Of a stretch of DNA of 64,000 nt, positions 1 through 59,331 are shown piece after piece. The notes below the pieces were generated by a model that was given only the letters and a program-made list of their open reading frames with translations, was not told the origin of the DNA and searched no databases. Numbering within the stretch: the stretch's first letter is position 1; each line of letters opens with the position of its first letter. The position numbers were made by a program, and so were the translations under genes. This DNA comes from Colius striatus (lineage: Eukaryota; Chordata; Aves; Coliiformes; Coliidae): the NCBI RefSeq assembly GCF_028858725.1, contig NC_084760.1, positions 53,221,367 through 53,285,366 on the forward strand. The letters are read 5' to 3'.

Positions 1-46279
<46,279 letters not shown>

Positions 46280-46393
46280 TCTGCCGAGCAGGAGAGACGC
46301 GGTGTGCGGGAACGTCGCTGCACAGCTTTCTGAAGTGAAAAACTCGGTTTGGAGGGGACTCTGCTGCAGGAGGCAGAAGGCAAACAAGCCCTG

Positions 46394-46401
46394 TGTACAT
46401 A
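46394..46401 (+). promoter_or_regulatory. Pumilio response element in DCBLD1 3' UTR
   Basis: The sequence is TGTACATA, a perfect match to the UGUANAUA consensus bound by PUM1/PUM2 in mRNA. It lies 115 nt after the stop codon. Binding is inferred. Confidence 0.4.
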
Positions 46402-46546
46402 ATATTGCAGTCTTGCTGGGTTTTGACATCTGAAGAAAGCATATGCTGTTTATCACTGTTTATAGCAAGAGAGATGTTATCAGTGAAGACTGTACATCTT
46501 ATTTTCTGTAACTGATCTCAGTGCTCCGTTTGCAATGTGTGCAATT

Positions 46547-46554
46547 TGTACATA
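46547..46554 (+). promoter_or_regulatory. Second Pumilio response element in DCBLD1 3' UTR
   Basis: The sequence is again TGTACATA, 153 nt after the first copy. Binding is inferred. Confidence 0.4.
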
Positions 46555-48136
46555 GCTTTTATTTAAGGAGAATTTCTTAAGTTTCCTTTTCACCTGGCAG
46601 ACTGAAACGGTTGCAGAAATGCTTATTTAAGAAAAACAAGCCGCCTCCTCCTCCGTCTTCATTTTACCTGCTGTTGTACTGGCAGCTGTAAATGGTGCAT
46701 CTTACAGTTGTGATGATTCACATCCTTTCCTACGATAACTGACGATAGGGCATCGCTGCAGTTCTTACTGGAAGGGTAGAAGCAAAACTACTTGAAGCGT
46801 AACATGCATGAGAGAAGGCAGCTGAGCATTTAAATACAGTGCTCAAACCCACCTTCCTGGCTGCTTTTTTAGCAGCAATTCTTACGTGCTTGAATTTCAT
46901 CTAGAGTATGAGCTCAGCCCCTCTAACTTGCTATTCATGTTAGAAACAGGTAGAAAGGCTGAAACCAGTTTTGGGTTCAAACCATGGTGATCACTCTGCA
47001 ATAGAGAAAAAACCTCACAACAGCAAACAAAACAAACGACAAAACCAACACCTGTCAATCTGGTTTTGGTTTGGGTTTGTTTGTTTGTTTTTTCCCAGGA
47101 AGGGTGTGTGGAAACAAAATGTGAAGTCACAGCTGAGAATTAAATCCTGTCTGAGCCCCAGCTGAGGCTTTTGCTGCTAAACTATAAGGAAATTTGTTCC
47201 TTGGCACAAAGCAGCAAACTTCCTGAACTCTTCATTGCTCCACTAGGCATTTTTTTCTGTCTCATAAATTTAGTGTCACGTTTCCATTTTAAATATTTTG
47301 GCTAAGTAAGTAAAACACAGTGGTCTGTGGCTTACTGTTGCGGTTCAATTTGCAAGGCAGCAGATCAGCACAGTTGTTTTCAAACAGTTTTTCTTTTGCA
47401 GCTAACATTACCTTCAATCCTGTTTTTTGGACAAACTTGAAAAAGCGTGGGGACGGGTGCAATGTATCGCACAGTGGTTGGCTCCTCTTTCAGCAGAGGC
47501 GTTGTCAAAGCGAAACAGCTTCTGGTAGGGACTGGGACCGCCTGCTGCCCTTATGCCTGCAGTGCTTGGAACGTCACTTTGAATTTGAAAGCTTGTACTA
47601 AAATGTCAAGAAGCGATATACTTCCAGGAAGGAAGAATGGTGCTATATTTAAATTAAGCAGGAGGTTGGAGAGCAAGACCAGTAAACCTTGACCTCTGGA
47701 AAGACTTATCTGAAAGCCCTCCATTTCTTTGTCTATGAACTGAGGATGACTTTCAAAGGATGCAACTAAGATCTGTGGCCTTTCCAATCCTTGGGTGGAA
47801 AGTGCTGTCGGAGTACAGACCAGTTGCAGTGATACTACTCACAACCGTCGCTAACTCCAGCCATTTACCCGACATTAAGGCAGGCTCTTTAGTGGGTTCT
47901 TTGCATAAGCTTGTTTTGTGGCCTCAAGCGGGCCCTTCCCTCACGCTGCCGCCCCGTGCATGCCATTCCCATGCAAAGAAAGAGTCAAGGTAACCTCGTA
48001 GCCTTCCCGTGGTTGCTGTCAATAATGGTTTCTGTGAAATGTCTAAAACACCTCAGGTCCTGAAGTGAAACAGCAGCAGCCTGTTTGTTAGACCGAGCTG
48101 GGCGGTGTTGTTTACCTTCTGTTGTTTACATGTCAG

Positions 48137-48146
48137 TGTAAATAAA
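48137..48146 (+). terminator. DCBLD1: DCBLD1 poly(A) signal overlapping a Pumilio-type motif
   Basis: AATAAA lies at 48141-48146, inside TGTAAATAAA, so TGTAAATA (48137-48144) shares four bases with the signal. It is the first canonical signal in the UTR with matching position. A GT-containing stretch follows within 30 bases. Confidence 0.65.
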
Positions 48147-48671
48147 GAACACTGGTATTTGTAAATCAGTCACACAGGGCCTGCTGCTTCACTCGACTCG
48201 ATCATCGCTGCACGCCCACTCTCGTCACATCTCCCGCAGGGTGAGAAAGCAGCGTTCCTTACAGCCTGCAAAAGTGCCAGTTGCGCTGCTGCGATCCGTG
48301 GCCCTGCTGTGACAGGCTAAAAAAAGCTTTGCCCACTGCCCCATGTAGCCCCGCTCTCCTGTCTGTAACAGCTCTGAAGAAGTACCCCCGGGCAAACCGC
48401 CCATGCCTGGCCCTGCTGCTGGATGTGTATAATTGAGGAAAGGATGAGGGTGCCATCCTGATGAGCCTGAAATCCATATTCCACCCACGCAGCTAATTAG
48501 CCTGACTTGTCACTTTACAAACAAGCAGTGCTCGGTAACAACTCCCCACTTCACGAGTCACCTATATAATGCAGCAGCATAATGGCCCAGGCACAAGGTG
48601 ACCCTGCTTGTATTACAATAATAAAACTCTGAGTGGCGAAGAAGGCCAATGGCATACCGGGGTGTAGTGTG

Positions 48672-48836
48672 GGCAGCTGCCCGGGGAGGCCATGGAGTCT
48701 CCTTGGGAGGGTTTCAGAACCTACCTGGACGCATTCCTATGTGACCTGACTGAGGTGAACCTGCTTCTGCTGGGAGGTTAGACTGGATGATCTCTAGAGA
48801 TCTCTTCCAACCCCTACCATCCTGTGATTCTATGAT
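48672..48836 (+). mobile_element. CR1 LINE 3' end, plus orientation
   Basis: It passes through GGAGTCTCCTTGGGAGGGTT, ACCTGGACGCATTCCTATGT, GACTGGATGATCTCTAGAGA and CTTCCAACCCCTACCATCCT, and ends GTGATTCTATGAT. That end is the characteristic CR1 tail. It is about 165 bp, 5'-truncated. Confidence 0.95.
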
Positions 48837-51800
48837 CCCCATTTCTGATGCTATTCAAACCCATCTTAACCCAACCGGTTTAGCCTAATGAAAAGTTTGG
48901 TCTCAACATGCACCCTGCTTTCATCCTTACTCCCATCAAAAACCCTGCAAAACTGAAAAAAAATGTCTTTAAATAAATTCCCAAGCATCTCCGTCCTCCA
49001 TCAGGCTGGCTTGGTGCCAGTGGGAATGGAGGCAGCTCACAGCTTCCAGTCACTGCTGCGATGCTTCATGGTTCACATCTGCGTGACTGCCAAGGGCAGT
49101 TAAAATAAAAGGCCTTGGGCTTCTCCACCTTGGTCCAGGAAACAGGAATTCTGTAGCGACCCTAGCAGCAAATATAAAAGGGAACTTCCTACCCATGTAG
49201 TCCCTCTACCCTGACAGCGGTGGAGGAAGGAAATGGAGGAAGGAAAAGAGACTGCCTGAATCTTCTTGGTGGTAATGCTTGTCCTCATATTCCTCCTCTG
49301 AATGGCTTCTTACGTACTGGTACATCAAACTACATCAGCTTGTTCTCATTGTCAAAACCAGTCGCAGGTATAACACTGGTAGCCTTATCAAACATCATGC
49401 ATTTATAAGCCTTCCTTCCATGTTAAAGTATGCACCATTTTGAGACATTTACACACTTGGTAGTTCTGAGCCTTTCCAGCATCTCCAGAGATTGCCTGAG
49501 AGCAGAGCCCGACCCTCTCGTAGATGGAGACTTTCAATAGTATTTCCAAAACAAACTTCTTCCGTGAGCAGGCCCTCCCAGTAGGGCGGAACACTAAAAC
49601 CAAGCCAGAGTTTACAAGAAGGTTAAATATTAACTGATCATAGCAGTAAGGTCCTTCTTGTCCCAGCTGCTGTTGCCTCTGACTTTGCCAGGAATGGGGT
49701 CACACTCTGTAACTGCACATATCTCTGACCAAGGGAACTGAAGACGGCAGCTCTCGAGGTAAGAAAGTGTAAAAGGTGATATAAGCTACCTATAACTGAA
49801 AACCCAAAATGACAGCTTAGCATGCATCCCCAGCTAGTGCTTTCAATTTAAACAAACAAACAAACAAATGGACAAAAGCCAGCTACAACAAAAGTCCCCA
49901 AAACACCATGGCAAAAATACAAATGTTCTTTGTTCTCACTTGCTTAGATTAGGAAATAGGTTTTGAATTCTTATTTCTTCTGTCAAGTACCTTTCCAATG
50001 CTCAGTACTTCCCCCCCCCCCAAATCAAGCATAATTTTAAATAGTATTTCCTTATTTCTTTCAATTTCTAAAGTTTCGATATTGGATATTAAACCCTATC
50101 TTAGTACTTTCCAGAATCTTTACATCTGACAGGCAATAGATTGCAATTAGTCCTTGACTTGCAGATTGGAACTAGGATTTTCTCAGCTCAACAGATGTCC
50201 TATTCACTCACAGCATCACCTGCTGTCTTTTATGCTTTCTCTGGATGAAGCCTTGACCTCACCTCCCTCTCAAATACCATCCATAGGATGGGTTCCACCA
50301 GCTCAGTAGCAGCAGTGGGCTGCATAGGTGGGGGAAGGCAGGAGAAAACCAGCATGGCCAACCTGCATACTCTTCACTCAATGAGTATTTTAACCCCTGA
50401 GCTAACTTGGGAGCAGTCACAGCAGTGCCTCTAGCACCTGTGGGTTTTAAAACGAGGGATCTCTCTGCTTCGTTCTTTAAAATAAACTCCATGAGGTTGG
50501 ATTCGAGCCATTAGAAGCAGGTTGTGAATCCCGTGGCTTGTCTGCATCACTGGCATGACTAAATCCCAGGAAGACTGAGTTTTTAATGCAGACTTTCTTC
50601 AGACTTTTTCCCAGCGACTGCCATTTGGCAGTTCTCCACTCTGTGGGCAGATTTTAGTGGAGCCCCGTCTGAGGTATGAAATATTCCCTACGCAGAATGG
50701 CAATGTCAGGCTGTAGGTCCCGTTACAGGAGCAGACTGTGCTTAACTGTTTGGCAGATCGCTGTCATTAAAACACACAGGAATTGGTTTTCCATGGTCCT
50801 GGAGTCTCCTATTCCATGCAGGCGTAGGGTAAGGATTGTTGCACTCTCTCCAGCACTGCTCCATCATTTCCAGACTCCCTGGATGCATTGTGAGAAACTG
50901 AGCTGCTCCAGAATTCATCTCCATTGCACTGGAGGAAAACGGTCTTGTGGCCATTAAGAGAAATGCAGAAGGCAGCAGAAGCTTTTCAGGGTCCAGGTGA
51001 TCTAACCTGTATCTGCAATACAGAGCAAACCAGCACTAGTAACTAGCAGAGCCCGTGCCTCTGACCTACACTCACTGTGTGAAGGGAAACTCCCCCAAGC
51101 CAGTTCTGCTGTGATATCCTCAAGTAAGCCCTAATTTTGTGTTCATATAATACTGGTGGCAATCATCTGATGTGAGGACTCACTCACTTGCTATTACTGA
51201 GGGATCTGAAAACCACAGCAGGGAAGCACTGTTGCTTTAATAAATTACACTGTTTACACTAAGCTATGCTAACATCCTTTGACCTTAAAATGGTAGTGTT
51301 GCATTTCAACAACATCTTCAAAAATGTGCATATAAATTCACCACTGAGGTTAGTTAATAAAAACTAAATGAAGTCCAATTATTTGTCTTCCAAAACGAAG
51401 GCAAGCCAGTAATTTTTCTCCAGGGTGTGCTAATTCAGTCCAGGAGAACAAGTAACAGAAAGTAAAAAAACAACAGTTTTGTGACACCTTGGAAAGGAGA
51501 CAGTGATGTCATAGCAGTCTTGCAGGGTCAAGCAGCTGCTGAAAAGTAACCTCATAGAAATCTATTGGTATTCTTTTATTCACCCTTTCTCCAAAACAAG
51601 GTTAGGTTTGCTCAGTGAGTAAGAGCTTCCCTAGCCTGCAATCAGTCTGGACCAAAGGAATGACAAGGTTATGTTATTGCATTCCTTTTTTTTTGCCTTT
51701 TTTCTTATTTTCCATATTCTATTCTTTCCAATGTCAGCTATGATGTGAGCTTGTACTGACCTCCAGCCTCCGCTGTGTTAGTACAGCATGGGGTAAATGA

Positions 51801-52094
51801 AGCAATAACTTCTGCTTTCATTTGAAACTCACCAGTGTTGATACCTATATCGAAAATCACTCTGCCATAGCTTTGTGGGGCTAACAACACCCAACAATAT
51901 TACAAAGAAGCAGCAGCAACATCTATGAATTATTGAAGACAATAAATTTCAAAGAATATGCTTATTTAAAGGGAAGCTGCCATTTCTGCACAATCACTTT
52001 AAAACTTAAAATAGAAACCTCTCCCGAGGGCTTCTTTTTTTGAAGCTCCCTCAGTATAGTCTTGCCGTCCATTAAGGACATGCGAGAAGGGGTT

Positions 52095-52134
52095 AGATAA
52101 GATATTTCTAAACTAGATAAAGTATTTCTAAACT
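52095..52134. repeat. Tandem duplication of a 20-bp unit
   Basis: AGATAAGATATTTCTAAACT (52095-52114) is followed directly by AGATAAAGTATTTCTAAACT (52115-52134), 18 of 20 identical. A decayed third start (ACATAAAG) follows. Confidence 0.85.
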
Positions 52135-55100
52135 ACATAAAGACAAGAGGGAAGACATCCTTAGTTGGGGAAACCTCATGTTATCCATGATAAGGAGGAT
52201 GCCTAGCATCTGACTTTCTGTGCTATCTTGTTGTGTAGTCTGGACATAAGAATTTGGAGACTTTTTCATACAAACTTCACTATATTTGTTTAAGCTTGGC
52301 CTCACATTATGCACCCTTGAGTCTTGGAAAACATCTGCCATCTACAGTACACAGAGGTTATTCAGTAACCTCTTGTCCTGGCCTAAGTGAATTTGTTATT
52401 TAGTCACTCACAACACAGCTAAATGAGCTGCCCTGTGACATCCAAGAGATTATCATCCTGTTTATTTTTGTATAGTCATGGGTATTACACAGAGAAATCC
52501 AAAGAGGGGAAAACTTGATTAAAGCACATCACAATTTTTCAGCATGGCAAGAACTATAAGCCAACATATATGACATAGTAGTTACTTATGCTGTCCCTAT
52601 TGACCACCCTGAACTGACCTCAGTAGTCCGTAATTTTGACTACACACAAAGTTTTTTAACAGACCTTACTGGAAAAGCTTTCTTAATGACCTGCATTACC
52701 TGCTCACCTGAAGAGGAACAATATCCCTAAATACATAGCATTTCCTCCTATGAGTCTGAGCTGCTAAAGAGAGTGAGAAAACTTACAATGTAACAAATTA
52801 TTCAAAGCCTGTGATGGTCTTTCAACCAGATCAGTCTACAACAGACAATAACAGACTTTAAAAACACATGTATGCTGCCTACTAGAAGGCAGGCAAAAGC
52901 GTAATGCCAAAATTCTGGGCTTAAAAGAAATGTCAAGAACAATTTATTACAAACAAGACAGCAGGGGCTGAAACCTGACCCACGACAGAGAGCTTATCAG
53001 AAGTCCTCTTCCATGAGAAGTGGCAGACAGCAGACAAGATGGTGACTCTTGCCATAAAAGAAGTGGAGAAAAGACCACAGCAAGTCACTTTAGCCACATA
53101 CCCAGCCCCTAGTCTGAACAATTCAACACCTAGAGCATGTACAAGAAACCTCAACCTTTACAAATGTGTTTTGCACACCTTGATTTCTGTGGCCCAGGCA
53201 ACCATTTCACAGATGGGCAGATATGCTACCACTTATCCAGAGCTTTAGCAACAAATCAAGCCCACCCAAAAATGTAAAGGTCTCTGAAAACACCGATTAC
53301 AAACCTGTGAAAAGTCTTCTGACATGCAAGGAGAGAAGATAGGGGTGATAAAGACTAAGAGCAAGCAGACCTCACTTGAAGAGGCAGCTTTTCTTCACAT
53401 CTATGGCTAAGCTTTTTATCCTTAAGTGACACCATCTGTTCTGACAGACAGTTTTATAAAATTTGAATAAGGTGACCTGGATAAAACATGCCTGCTATAT
53501 GGAAATGCCACAGTCATATGTGGTCGTGGAAAGGTTGTGGACAGCTCATGCAACTGCTCTTCCACCAATATCCAAGCGCTTTCAGCATCTTGTCATAAAA
53601 GGCAGCACAAGCCTCTTTTGACATCCCGCAACACAAAGTAGGCCACACTTTTGGTAACAAGGTTGCAATAACTTTTCTAGTGCTGAGCTGATGGCATCTA
53701 TAAAAAGACACCCCTTCAGGGTAAATATTTTTTATAGGTAATTTTTTGATAGATCAAGTCCTACTCCATCCCCCTCATTTATAGTATCGTCATGTCACTG
53801 TACAAAGACCATCATCAAAGACATAAATATTTTATTGTACAGTTTTTCTGTTTTAATCTTTTACTGTACACTGACAAGTTCACTGATACCCTGGTTGATC
53901 ACAACAAACAAGGTCTGGAGACAGCGCTATCATTTGATAGACATTGGAAACAAATAGTAGTAAAGACGATGAGTCAATGTGAACTGACCTTCCTCTTTCC
54001 TCTAACCACGAAGCTTCTGTCTGGAACTAGACTAGATCAAAATGTAATCACGGTCTATTTTTTTCACTTCTCCTTGCCACAGTTTGACATGACCATAGGC
54101 AGCCTCTGTTCCAGCAAAGATCCCAGGAATGTAACAAGGCTGCTTGCTTATCATGATTAAAGGGCACTAGTAACATGCAGGTAGGAGCACTTATAAACCT
54201 GTGTCTCATTAACAAGTCCCAAATCCAGAGTTCTAAGAAATTATAAGTGTCTCTGTACGTGTGCTCGTACATATGCCACATTGATATAGAGGATAATTTT
54301 TACCATGTATCATCTGCAAAGCTACAGGACATGAACTAGAGTGGATATTCGTTTTCTTAAGAGTACATATTACTAGAAATAATTCTCCAGAACAAAACCA
54401 ACAACCACTTCCCAAAGCAACAGGTTCCCGTGAGGCACGTTAATACTGAAGATCTGAAGGAAGCTGCTGCCCCCTTTTGGCACTAAATATAAATGCAGAT
54501 ACTTAGCACTGAAAACAAAGATTCTGATCGTAAATTGCAACTACTAAATAACAGACAAGTTTTGGTGTTGAAAAAGAGCATAAAACTGAGATAACGCAAA
54601 GTACACTTGCCTGTTACACTTACCCGATCCCTCAAGACAGTCACGTTCATTTGTTACAATAGAATGGTCTTAATACACAGGCGTGTCATGTCTCTCATTT
54701 TAAAATAAAATCAAAGCTTGTAATACGTAACCTTGATTCAAAGCAACCACTTCTAGAGCACAACAGATCCAAAAAATCTCTTTTGGCTCCCTGAATTGTC
54801 TTATGGTACCCTTATATCTGTCATAAATTAACAGAACATCTGAACTGTCACACTGAACAAAAAAGATTGGCTAAACAAGAAACTGTGCAGCTACAAAAAA
54901 ATCTCCACTTATATCAAAAGTCAATTCCTCAGTTCCAAGCCAAAACCTGACAACGTTCAGCAGCTGAGGTGTGTTCTCATGGCAGGGTTTAAGTCACAGC
55001 ATCCATTAGGAATCCCTTCCCACACAAGTATAAATATCCATGTAAACTATAAATTAAATCAAGATGAATTAGTGCCTTTGTAGATGTAACCCAAAGGTTC

Positions 55101-57984
55101 AAATTCTATACAAGGATCATCATAGGCAACTCACAGCAGCTTTCTTCCCCTACCTTTAGCTGAGGAAAGGTCAACAGCAGCAAACTCACTACAGGTTGTT
55201 CTGACAGGGAAAGAGCAGGGACATCCCATTTCTTGTCGTCGGGAAAAGCGTTCAGGGCAAGGACATTTCCAGCAGCATAAGCCCAGGGGACCGAATACGT
55301 AACTACTTCAGCTCAGCAGCATGACTGTTAATGCTTCTATTCCCCTAAAGGAATTGATAACAAACATAAACACTTGGACAACAGCAAATAACTATCAGAA
55401 AACATTTTCATGACAAGAGGGTCTATTCCATTTTACAGCAGCAATATTTCTGCAAGCATTTAGTCAGTTAATTGGAAAACTAAGGTTTGACTTACAGAGA
55501 TTCACAGATATATTTAACAATTTGAAGACTTGCAATTTAACAGAAGTTCCTCATGGCTTCCAAGCACCTCTGACTTCCAGCACTACGTGCAATCAAAACG
55601 TGTCTGTGAATGCCTGTACATTCATTTTGTGTGGCTTTTGCATTTTTCTAACCTCCTGTTTGAGACTAAGCCCCTGAAAACCAGTCATCAGAGAGCCAAG
55701 GGCACCACAACTCATGGAGGTTAAGCCAGGGAGGTGGCTCAGGCCACAGTTCAGAGAGCAGTGCTTCTGCATCTCAAAAAGGAAATTGGAAGAAATATAA
55801 CATGGCAAAAACTTGAGGAAAATGTGATCATTATCTCCAGGAGACAGTTACAAAGAAAAAAAAAACCAGCACAATCTTAACCAGATTTCCTGAATCCTTT
55901 TTTGGGGATCAATGCACTTTCAACATACCTCTCATTGGGGACTGGAAGAGCATTGTCCTGAAGAGCCTTCAAAACACTGGCATCTCCGAAACTTCCCCTA
56001 AGTGAAGAAACAAGCCTTGGCACACTAAGTAGAAGGCTGACAAAGAGACATCAAGTAATTTTGACAGCTGATTGAACTAAACACTTGTAAAGTATATGGA
56101 AAATTTAAGCCAAGTGTCTTCAGTTTTCCCCTAAAAAGGTAAAAACCATGGAAAAATATCACTTATCCTCATTCAGCCATTTGGCTTAGAAGCCCCATTT
56201 GTGTCCCATGCGGTACTGGTGCGGGCATCAGGAACAGATACCAAAGTGGGCCTACGGCAGGGGTACACCAGGCAAACACAGATGAGGCAAGGCTACTCTC
56301 AAACATATGAAGCAACAACTGCCTTGTTGAGAAGAAAAACCAAAAGAGTTGAGTATTTTTCCTTCAAAGTCAGCATGTTTGACGCTTCACAGCTCTCGAG
56401 TTGCCTTCCAACTCCTGAAGAACTGAAAATGACATCATCATATTGGAAAAGACACACTCTGGACAAAATGCAAGCTTGAAATGTTTTAGATATTTTTCTT
56501 TTCAGGTTGTTGAGCTGAGGTTTTAAGCAGAAAAAAGATGGACTCCTTACACACACACTGAATCAGGATGTGCTTCTCTTCTTTCCTATCATGTGTGGAT
56601 CTCTGGGAAAAAAAACAGAGGCCTGTTCATGGTCATTGGGAGCAGCCTCTGGCATTCTTCAGTCACGCACTGGGACACAAAGAAACTTGGAATAACGTTC
56701 CTTGGCCTCAGCTGATATAAAGAAATCTCTTTTTTTTCCTCCTCTTCCACCTGTTTCATTCTAATTCATAGCTGCCTCTTCTTGTTTTATGACTCCAGTA
56801 ACTAAGTTTTTTCTCCTTTCCTCCCTTCCATCTGCTTAAGGTCACCCATACCTAAACCCCTCCAAAAACTTGAGCTAAAAAATAAGTACTTGCAATTTTA
56901 GCCCTCACCAATGTGTATTATACATCTCCTAATTGAACATGACTCAGCCTTGTCTACTGCGACGGTTCCTACTCTGTCTTCTACTCTCTGCTTCTGCTTT
57001 CATATCCTAAACCATTAAGTAGTACCATAATTATACTACAACAGAGCTACCACACCACATCCTTTTATTTGGACTCCCTGTTCATCCAGACGGACTCGCC
57101 ACTTTGGGACAAGATGACCTCTTGAGTGCAGGTGATAGATTGTGGTTTTAAATATGTTGTTTGAAACACAAACCAGACAATTCAAACAAAACAACTTTAA
57201 GTTCTATTTTTTAGTCCTGATATTATAGTGTAAGACTGCAATTATTTCTTTTATTGGAAAACAGCAGAAAAAACATCTCAATTAAATGAGACGTCCTATG
57301 ACTCTCGTATTTTTCAAAATGTAATTTGCTACTAACCAATGGACTGGTGTCAAACTTCATGTTACGTAGTTTTGGTTTTCCTCACATTAGCTTTTGGCTG
57401 GGTGTGGACTACACGCTTAACAGAAAGAGATCATACACAGGGTTAGGTGTCCATGTTTTACACACAAAAAACAGAAGGAAGGCAAATGCCAGTGTGAATT
57501 AGGTGCAGAAATCACTGCAATGCACAAGAGTGTATTTATTTACAGGCTAATAAAACAATATTATTATATTCTGCTTAAGCTGATGTATACATTTGGTGCA
57601 AAATGTTCTGTCGGCTACAGAAGTAAGAGTAATCCAAGATGTCGTCACATCTGGACAGATACTACAAATATCTGAATTTTGTTTGATACAACTGTGGATT
57701 AACATACACTGAGATAACTACAAACCCTCTTCTCTGATATGAGCGCACTTCTACAAAGGAAATACTACATACAGCGTTTGATCAGAGTTAAATTTATTGC
57801 CATTAAGCACTTTCGTTAACTTACATGCTTTTCATTAACATTGGTCCCAGATGCCAACACACACTGTCCACCTTTAGCTTAAAATACAATTGTCTCACTG
57901 AAGATTTTTTTAATAGGCAAGAAATTATCTACTAAGAAAAAAAAATGTAAAAAAACCATCACAAAATTATCTTTAGAATATTAT

Positions 57985-57990
57985 TTTATT
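57985..57990 (-). terminator. GOPC: Candidate GOPC poly(A) signal
   Basis: TTTATT on the plus strand is AATAAA on the minus strand. Downstream on the minus strand comes TTTTGTGATGGTTTTTTTAC, a good GU/U-rich element. An alternative signal lies at 57535-57540. Confidence 0.4.
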
Positions 57991-59309
57991 CTTTTTAAGT
58001 AAAAATATATATACACAGACAAGTAAACCATTTTACATTTTAAAAAATAAAAATGAAGTCCAAATACTGACTTGCCTCGGAAATTCTTCCAAGTCTAATT
58101 CATTCAACCTCTGGGAATCAGCAGGACTGAGTCTTCCAGTTACCGACAAAGGGGAGAAAACACGTTTGTCTACTGAATCTGGAAATCTCAACTTGCAAAA
58201 CTCTTGCCAGTTTAAATATTAATCTCTAAGCATCTCAGCATGACTATAATAAGCTACTATGTTAAGTCAGCCGGTAGGAAGTACAGCATACCTGGAGGCA
58301 GACTGTTGTGTCCAAGTAAAATCCTCCCATTCAGGGCCTTCTAAACAAAGACTATGGAAACTGTGGGGAAGGAAACCTGGGGATAATTTACTGCTACCCG
58401 ACTTGTCTGCTCCTAGTAATTCTCCTCTGCAATTGTTCCTTCTGTTGATGTCATATATACATAGGTTAAAAATAGACAAGGTTAGAGAGAGAAAGGGGTC
58501 TAGCAACTTCCAGAAGATGAAAAGAGTGCAGGATCATGAGAAACTGATGAACAAGGAACATTAGGAAAATAACTCTAGAAACATTCTTCCAATTCAGGCT
58601 AAACTTGATGAAAAGCATTAAGTCAAAAATAAGGTGTGCCAAGAAGCAAAGAAGAAAGAATAAATTAAAAAAATTCACCTTTCCCTCAAATAAGGGAACC
58701 GGCACTGGCAAATTTAATGCCTTCTTTTAAAAGTTACTAGACTAGTTGGACCAGCCTCATTTCTTACAACTGCAGCAAGATTTCATACAGCGGTCATTTT
58801 GAAAGACAAGATCACAACTTGGCTTTGAACTGTCCCTTCTGACAGAAAGGACACCGAGTGTTCTAAGCCACAGACAGTTTCAGAGTGCATTCTGCTTGAG
58901 TAACTGCAGGAAAAACACAAGCCTGGATGCAAAGCTACGGCAGTGGATTCATCTGCTAACACGCAGTCAATGTGTCCTCAAGTTTCTGAAGCTCCAGAAA
59001 AAGAAACATGCCTGGGGACCTGTTTCTTCTTCTTCACACAGCTTTATTTTTAAATACTAGTTTCTGCTTGGTGAAAACTGTACAGTTTTAACTATTTAAA
59101 AAAAAAAAAAACCCTTCAACAGGATGCTGTATAACAGAGACTACTATAAAAAAAATGAACCATATAATGTTATTCCACTGAGCGAGTGGAACTCATGCGC
59201 ATACACACGCAAAACAATCCTGTGAGTTAAGTAGCGAAGTGAAGGGATTTATAAATAGCAAAATCTTTGAATAAAGTATATACATTTTCAGGCTTTTTCT
59301 ATAAACATA

Positions 59310-59331
59310 TATATATATGTATATATATATA
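59310..59331. repeat. Short (AT)n / (TATA) repeat
   Basis: About 22 bases of alternating TA interrupted by one TG. It lies within the probable GOPC 3' UTR. Confidence 0.8.

Larger units (their letters stand above)
46280..48165 (+). other. DCBLD1: DCBLD1 3' UTR
   Basis: It extends from the stop to just past the canonical AATAAA at 48141-48146, about 1.9 kb. There is no competing gene or repeat. TGTACATA Pumilio-type motifs lie at 46394-46401 and 46547-46554. The cleavage point is inferred about 20 bases after the signal. A second AATAAA at 48620-48625 could give a longer form. Confidence 0.7.
48166..57530. other. Intergenic region between the convergent genes
   Basis: No gene is supported. 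The open frames are short and without recognisable domains. It holds one CR1 tail (48672-48836), an AAAC repeat near 49850, an 11-base C run at 50011-50021 and a 20-bp tandem duplication at 52095-52134. The rest looks unique and AT-rich. Parts could be extended 3' UTR of either gene. Confidence 0.75.

Noticed and set aside
50676..50957. Overlapping 93- and 70-codon frames in the intergenic region
   Set aside because: No domain, no splice sites that join to anything, and nothing to separate them from chance.
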